Origin: Campylobacterales bacterium
Lineage (GTDB): Bacteria; Campylobacterota; Campylobacteria; Campylobacterales; QNZT01
Length of the DNA: 17,916 nt
Direction of reading: 5' to 3'
Assembly (NCBI GenBank): GCA_027080605.1
Contig: JALWRO010000194.1
Location: 1-17,916, forward strand
Made by a program: the position numbers and the translations under genes. The notes under the pieces were generated by a model that searched no databases, had not been told where the DNA came from, and saw only the letters and a list, made by a program, of their open reading frames with translations. Positions 14,342 through 17,916 of the stretch are shown here, one piece after another; positions within the stretch are counted from its first letter, which is position 1, and each line of letters opens with the position of its first letter.

Positions 14342-16732
14342 TTACAAGCCGAAAATTTCCCAAAAACGGAACCTTTTGCGTCTGCGTTTCATACCGATAG
14401 AGTATTCATGACTTTTGATATATTTGATATTTTCCCTTCTTGACAAAATTTTAATATATTTCTTCTCCACACCGTTGAGAACAAAGCCGACATTTTTAAA
14501 GTGGTGTTTTTCCACGATACTGTCCATATAGGTCACAAAACTCTTCTCTGAATAGTGCGCCTTCAAGACGCTGATCACCAGATCCGCCTTTTTCATGAGG
14601 AAAAGAGATTCCGAGGCGACACCGACCGGAGGCAGATCCATAATGATATAATCATACGCTTCGCGCAGTTCCCGCAATATTTGATCAATTTTGTTGGAGT
14701 TGATCATTTTCGGAGGATAGACTTTTTCGTTGCCTGCGGGAATAATCGCAAAATTCGGCAAATCTTGAGAATGAAACGTCACTTCCGAAAGCGTTTTGTC
14801 TCCAAAAAGTACCGAAGTTATGCCCACTTTGTTATTGAGACCGAACTTCATATGCAACTCCGGCAATCGTGTATCCATTCCGACCACCACTGTTTTTTTA
14901 TCTCCCAGCCCGAGACTTAGCGCCAGATTGGAAGCAATCGTCGTTTTTCCCTCCCCTTTGATGACCGAAGTCACGGCAATCACCGTCCCGTTTGTGTATC
15001 CGTCTCCTCTTTGCTCTGTAATCATCCCTTCAATCGTCGTACGAAGCGACCAGATCATCTCTGTTGCGTAGGAGTCGGGAGACTTGATGACGAAGAGATC
15101 GTTGTAGAGGCGTTTGTCTTCAATATAGGGAATACTTCCCAAATACGGCAGGGTCGTCAACTCTTCCACTTCACTCGGCGCTTTGATATATTTGGAAAAG
15201 TAGTCGCGCAACAGCGCATACAAAAACGCCAGAATCGTTGCCAGAATCAAACTCAGCAAAAAGAGTACTTTCTTTTTTGGTTTCGATGCAATCTCCGGCG
15301 CGTAGGCGTAGTCAATCACCCGGTACTCATACGCCCCCTGTGTCTGTTTGGAAATAATCACCTGCGTCTGTTTGTCAAGCAGGAAAAGATAGTTCTTTTC
15401 CAGAAGATCATGCTTTCGCTTCAGACGCGTATAGCCGAACTCTTTTTGCGGCAGTGTCGTCAACTGTGCTTTGTATTTTTTCAAAATAGCCTGTGTCTGG
15501 GCAATCTGTGTTTTGGTGTCCTGCGTCAGTTCATCAATATTTTCCAGCAGTGCCCGCAGCTTATCCTGAATGATGTAGCGCATTTTAATTACTTCGGGAT
15601 GTTTGGGTTTGTAACGCAACCGCAGCTTCTGATAAGCATCTTCGTTAGCGGCAATCGTATCGATAAATTTGGTCAGATTGGGATTGTCGATCTCCTGCAC
15701 AAGGGCAATAATTTTCCGATAGTCATATCCCTTTTTATAGAGCAACGAAACCATTTTCAGTTTATGCATTCTGATTTTCAGGTTTTCAAGTGTTTTTTCA
15801 TATTTGAAAATAGAGAGAATAATCTGATTTGTCTGTTCATCCAAACCAGCAACTTTGTTACTGGCGATATACCCCTTGAGCTTCTTTTCGGAAGCATCCA
15901 GTTTCTGCTTTGCCTGTTTCAGCTTTTCATTAATCAGCTCCAGTAACTGCTCCGCTTCAGCAAGCTCCTGCTTGCGGTTGATACTTAAAAAGGTTTCAAT
16001 CAGTGTGTTGACAAACTGCTGTGCACTGTACGGGTTGGTATCGGAATAGACAATTTTGATCATACTCGACTGTTCATTATTTTGCAAAACACTCAGGTTG
16101 CGCAATACCACATCGATATAGCCCTTTGGCTCAAAAACAGTAAAATAGAGTGGTTTTGCCACATACCGCTTATGCCATGAAATCAAAATGTCGAAATATT
16201 TCGTTCGCAGCAGCTGACCGAAACGGAATACCAGAGGCTTGGTTTTGGAAGTAAAAAAGAGGTTTTTTTTCGTCACCATCACCAGTTCATATTTATCCTT
16301 ACTAATCGCTTTGATCATAAAACGTTTTTGAAAAAAGGCGGGATCTTTGATATCGATATAATCTATGGTATAGGGTATATCTTTGACCACACGCTGGTAC
16401 TTGACACCGTTTTTTGCGAAATAGTGTATATTTGCATGCAGTTTTTCGATCACCTGTTCCATCAGTGTACGGGACTGGAGAAAATCGATTTGGGTCTGCA
16501 AATGCCGGGCAAAAACCGTCTGGGAATTTTCAAAGTGCATGGAGTTGCTCAGCTGGTTCAGCTTTGGCGACACTTCCACGATGGCATCTGTCGTATAGAC
16601 TTTCTGTGCGAACATCAGGTAGATCAGTGTCAGCGTCACGATAGTCGCAACGATCACAAAAATAGATTTTTTATAATCCTGCAATTTATCCCATACGGTA
16701 CGGCGGTGAAACTCTTTCTCATTGATTCCCAT
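14342..16732 (-). CDS. Wzc-like polysaccharide co-polymerase with BY-kinase domain
   Basis: A 796-residue inner-membrane protein controlling polymer length and export. Order: TM1 (about 22-42), a Wzz-type periplasmic domain, long coiled-coil segments (about 220-450), TM2 (about 485-510, VLFLLSLILATILAFLYALL), then a cytoplasmic BY-kinase. Kinase motifs are Walker A GEGKTTIA (K596), Walker A' VVVGMDTRLPELH and Walker B YIIMDLPPV. The first Asp of the usual D-x-D-x-R Walker A' is Gly here; I recall G-x-D-x-R as a common variant, so activity is not excluded. The tail has only three scattered tyrosines (KKYIK, IKYIK, HEYS) and ends in a basic RRRKRFRF stretch, unlike the dense tyrosine cluster of E. 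coli Wzc. The ATG at 16732 has AGAGG eight bases upstream; a GTG at 16738 is too close to it. It follows wza by 14 bases. Confidence 0.93.
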   Translation of the reverse strand: MGINEKEFHRRTVWDKLQDYKKSIFVIVATIVTLTLIYLMFAQKVYTTDAIVEVSPKLNQLSNSMHFENSQTVFARHLQTQIDFLQSRTLMEQVIEKLHANIHYFAKNGVKYQRVVKDIPYTIDYIDIKDPAFFQKRFMIKAISKDKYELVMVTKKNLFFTSKTKPLVFRFGQLLRTKYFDILISWHKRYVAKPLYFTVFEPKGYIDVVLRNLSVLQNNEQSSMIKIVYSDTNPYSAQQFVNTLIETFLSINRKQELAEAEQLLELINEKLKQAKQKLDASEKKLKGYIASNKVAGLDEQTNQIILSIFKYEKTLENLKIRMHKLKMVSLLYKKGYDYRKIIALVQEIDNPNLTKFIDTIAANEDAYQKLRLRYKPKHPEVIKMRYIIQDKLRALLENIDELTQDTKTQIAQTQAILKKYKAQLTTLPQKEFGYTRLKRKHDLLEKNYLFLLDKQTQVIISKQTQGAYEYRVIDYAYAPEIASKPKKKVLFLLSLILATILAFLYALLRDYFSKYIKAPSEVEELTTLPYLGSIPYIEDKRLYNDLFVIKSPDSYATEMIWSLRTTIEGMITEQRGDGYTNGTVIAVTSVIKGEGKTTIASNLALSLGLGDKKTVVVGMDTRLPELHMKFGLNNKVGITSVLFGDKTLSEVTFHSQDLPNFAIIPAGNEKVYPPKMINSNKIDQILRELREAYDYIIMDLPPVGVASESLFLMKKADLVISVLKAHYSEKSFVTYMDSIVEKHHFKNVGFVLNGVEKKYIKILSRRENIKYIKSHEYSIGMKRRRKRFRFWEIFGL

Positions 16733-16746
16733 CTGCACTGCCTCTC

Positions 16747-17487
16747 TTACTTAAATACGCTGTAGATTGCTACACTGTTGAAGATCGTATTGATCAAAGA
16801 GAGAGAGGGATCCATTCCATTCAGCGGCAGGCTGATATCTTTGGCACTGTTGTGTGCCACATAGACTATATCTTCCGGCTGCAGAACAATATTGTAACGC
16901 GACAGGCTCTGCATATCGGTCAAATCCAGCACGGCGACATCATACTTTTTTCGGTTTCCGCGTACAATGAGTACCTGGCTTCGTTTTGCCGTATCGGTCA
17001 AACCGCCCCGCTGGGCAATCGCTTTGAGCGGGGTCAGAAATGACTGACGGTCATACTCCAGAGCTCCGGGATTTTTCACTTCGCCGATAACATAGACTTT
17101 TTTGTTGAGCACTTCTACTTTAACCGCAGGCGAATTTTCCAGATACTCCCCGTAAAGCCGGTACAACTTGTCTTCCAGCATCTCTTTGGTCATGCCCGCA
17201 ACTTTAATCCGCCCCACAAGCGGCAGCAGAATCGTTCCCCGGGAAGTCACTTCAATACCGTTATCCCGCTGCATACCGTCCCGGTATGTACCCAGTTCCG
17301 GATACTGATAGACCAGTATCGAAATACGATCATGCGGTTTGATGACATAATCCCGCTGCTGGTAAAATCCTTTTGTCACTACAGGTGTGCGGTGCTTGCT
17401 GAAAAGCTGATGTTTTTTAGAAGAACAGCCACCGATACCGAATATCAGCACCAGCAGCAGTAAAAAAAGTGTTCGGATCGTAAACAA
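16747..17487 (-). CDS. Wza-like outer-membrane polysaccharide export lipoprotein (short form)
   Basis: A 246-residue lipoprotein: basic start, hydrophobic stretch and lipobox FGIGGC with C21 as lipidation site. A poly-export domain (about 44-122, DYVIKPHDRISILVYQYPEL to SPAVKVEVL) is followed by one SLBB domain (about 125-200, VYVIGEVKNPGAL to RSQVLIVRGN), then VLQPEDIVYV. It ends in a hydrophobic/amphipathic stretch LINTIFNSVAIYSVF. E. coli Wza is about 380 residues with more SLBB repeats and a C-terminal helix that spans the outer membrane. This protein is a compact variant, and its last 20 residues could play the helix role. Partner: the Wzc-like protein 14 bases downstream. The start is TTG at 17487, preceded by AAGGAG with a five-base spacer; no ATG fits the signal peptide. 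Confidence 0.92.
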   Translation of the reverse strand: MFTIRTLFLLLLVLIFGIGGCSSKKHQLFSKHRTPVVTKGFYQQRDYVIKPHDRISILVYQYPELGTYRDGMQRDNGIEVTSRGTILLPLVGRIKVAGMTKEMLEDKLYRLYGEYLENSPAVKVEVLNKKVYVIGEVKNPGALEYDRQSFLTPLKAIAQRGGLTDTAKRSQVLIVRGNRKKYDVAVLDLTDMQSLSRYNIVLQPEDIVYVAHNSAKDISLPLNGMDPSLSLINTIFNSVAIYSVFK

Positions 17488-17498
17488 AAGGACTCCTT

Positions 17499-17545
17499 AT
17501 AAAAAACAGTATTATCAGCTATAATCGACTATTTCTGTTTTTTAT
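17499..17545. terminator. Inverted repeat between the dehydratase gene and wza, possible terminator/attenuator
   Basis: ATAAAAAACAG (17499-17509) and CTGTTTTTTAT (17535-17545) are perfect 11-base inverted arms with a 25-base spacer. In the minus-strand transcript the second arm ends in six U residues and is followed at once by the AAGGAG ribosome site of wza. It could terminate the dehydratase transcript, act as a leaky attenuator, or affect wza translation. The AT-rich stem and long loop make it weak. GATAAT at 17511-17516 inside the spacer is a possible wza -10 box. Confidence 0.4.
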
Positions 17546-17555
17546 TAAGGTCTGT

Positions 17556-17916
17556 TTATTTCCCGTACTTCTCCAGATACCACTCGATCGTTTTTAAAAT
17601 CCCCGTCTCGAAATTCTCTTCTGCTTTCCAGCCAAGTTCATTCTCGATCTTCGTCGCGTCGATCGCGTAGCGTCTGTCATGCCCCGCCCGATCTTCGACA
17701 AAAGTGATCAACTCTTTATAACTCTTTTGGGCAGGTACTTTCTCATCGAGAATTTCACAAATTTTGTTGACAATGTAAAGATTGTCTCTATCATTACGCC
17801 CGCCGATATTGTACGTCTCTCCCGCCTTGCCTTCATGAAATGCCAGATCGATTCCCGTGCAGTGGTCTCTGACATAGAGCCAGTCGCGGATATTTTTACC
17901 ATCTCCGTAGATGGGA
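17556..17916 (-). CDS. rfbB: dTDP-glucose 4,6-dehydratase, C-terminal part
   Basis: The last 120 residues of a short-chain dehydrogenase/reductase-type nucleotide-sugar enzyme; the rest lies beyond the right edge. The visible part starts PIYGDGKNIRDWLYVRDHCTG, the characteristic RfbB/RmlB block, followed by GETYNIGGRNDRDNLYIVNKIC, FVEDRAGHDRRYAIDATKIENELGW and a C-terminal IEWYLEKYGK. RfbB converts dTDP-glucose to dTDP-4-keto-6-deoxyglucose, the branch point for dTDP-L-rhamnose and amino-deoxy sugars. The NAD-binding N-terminus and catalytic YxxxK are outside the window. It lies 68 bases upstream of wza on the same strand, so it is either in the same unit or ends at the inverted repeat at 17499-17545. 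Confidence 0.95.
   Translation of the reverse strand, partial: PIYGDGKNIRDWLYVRDHCTGIDLAFHEGKAGETYNIGGRNDRDNLYIVNKICEILDEKVPAQKSYKELITFVEDRAGHDRRYAIDATKIENELGWKAEENFETGILKTIEWYLEKYGK

Noticed and set aside
15011..15946. A 311-codon open frame on the plus strand
   Set aside because: It is antisense to the Wzc-like gene and reads as a low-complexity mirror of its coiled-coil codons, rich in Phe, Gln and Arg.
1..17916. CRISPR arrays, tRNA genes, insertion sequences and phage attachment sites
   Set aside because: I found no spaced direct repeats, no tRNA-like folds and no transposase or integrase motifs in any frame.

Overview
The window is a cell-surface polysaccharide locus from a Gram-negative bacterium. 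It encodes a Wza-type outer-membrane export lipoprotein, a Wzc-type co-polymerase/tyrosine kinase, a Wzy-type polymerase, a Wzx-type flippase, at least five glycosyltransferases and several glycan-modifying enzymes. Moderate GC in the genes, AT-rich intergenic DNA, tightly coupled ATGA gene junctions and several TTG starts behind strong AAGGAG ribosome sites would suit a Campylobacterota member (Sulfurovum/Sulfurimonas-like). That placement is an impression from protein style and was not tested. I see no tRNA, rRNA, CRISPR array or insertion sequence.

Right part (17916 down to 11086, minus strand): the end of a dTDP-glucose 4,6-dehydratase, then wza-like, wzc-like, wzy-like, a GT4 and a GT2 glycosyltransferase. 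From wza on they are closely spaced or overlapping and look like one transcription unit. Together they could make dTDP-sugar precursors, polymerise the repeat unit and export the polymer.

Middle (11079 to 5969): orientation alternates. A secreted DUF4838-like protein (+), a Wzx-like flippase (-) and a membrane-anchored periplasmic PIG-L-type deacetylase (+) are interleaved. The two convergent junctions are only 3 and 6 bases wide. The 132-base divergent region between the flippase and the DUF4838 gene holds a 49-base near-perfect palindrome directly upstream of a TATAAT box.

Left part (5968 to 1, minus strand): two GT2 genes coupled by ATGA; a 272-base AT-rich spacer with a likely promoter; then a tightly coupled series of ATP-grasp ligase, HAD phosphatase, NodB-type deacetylase (XrtA/DUF3473-like) and a GT2; and last the start of an ABC-2 polysaccharide exporter permease. 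The GT2 at 380-1192 is a clear paralogue of the GT2 at 11086-11856.

The window therefore joins a Wzx/Wzy/Wza/Wzc pathway to the beginning of an ABC-exporter pathway. Between them are two unrelated deacetylases, one cytoplasmic and one periplasmic, an ATP-grasp ligase that could acylate a freed amine, and an uncharacterised secreted glycan-hydrolase-like protein. Those last functional links are inference.
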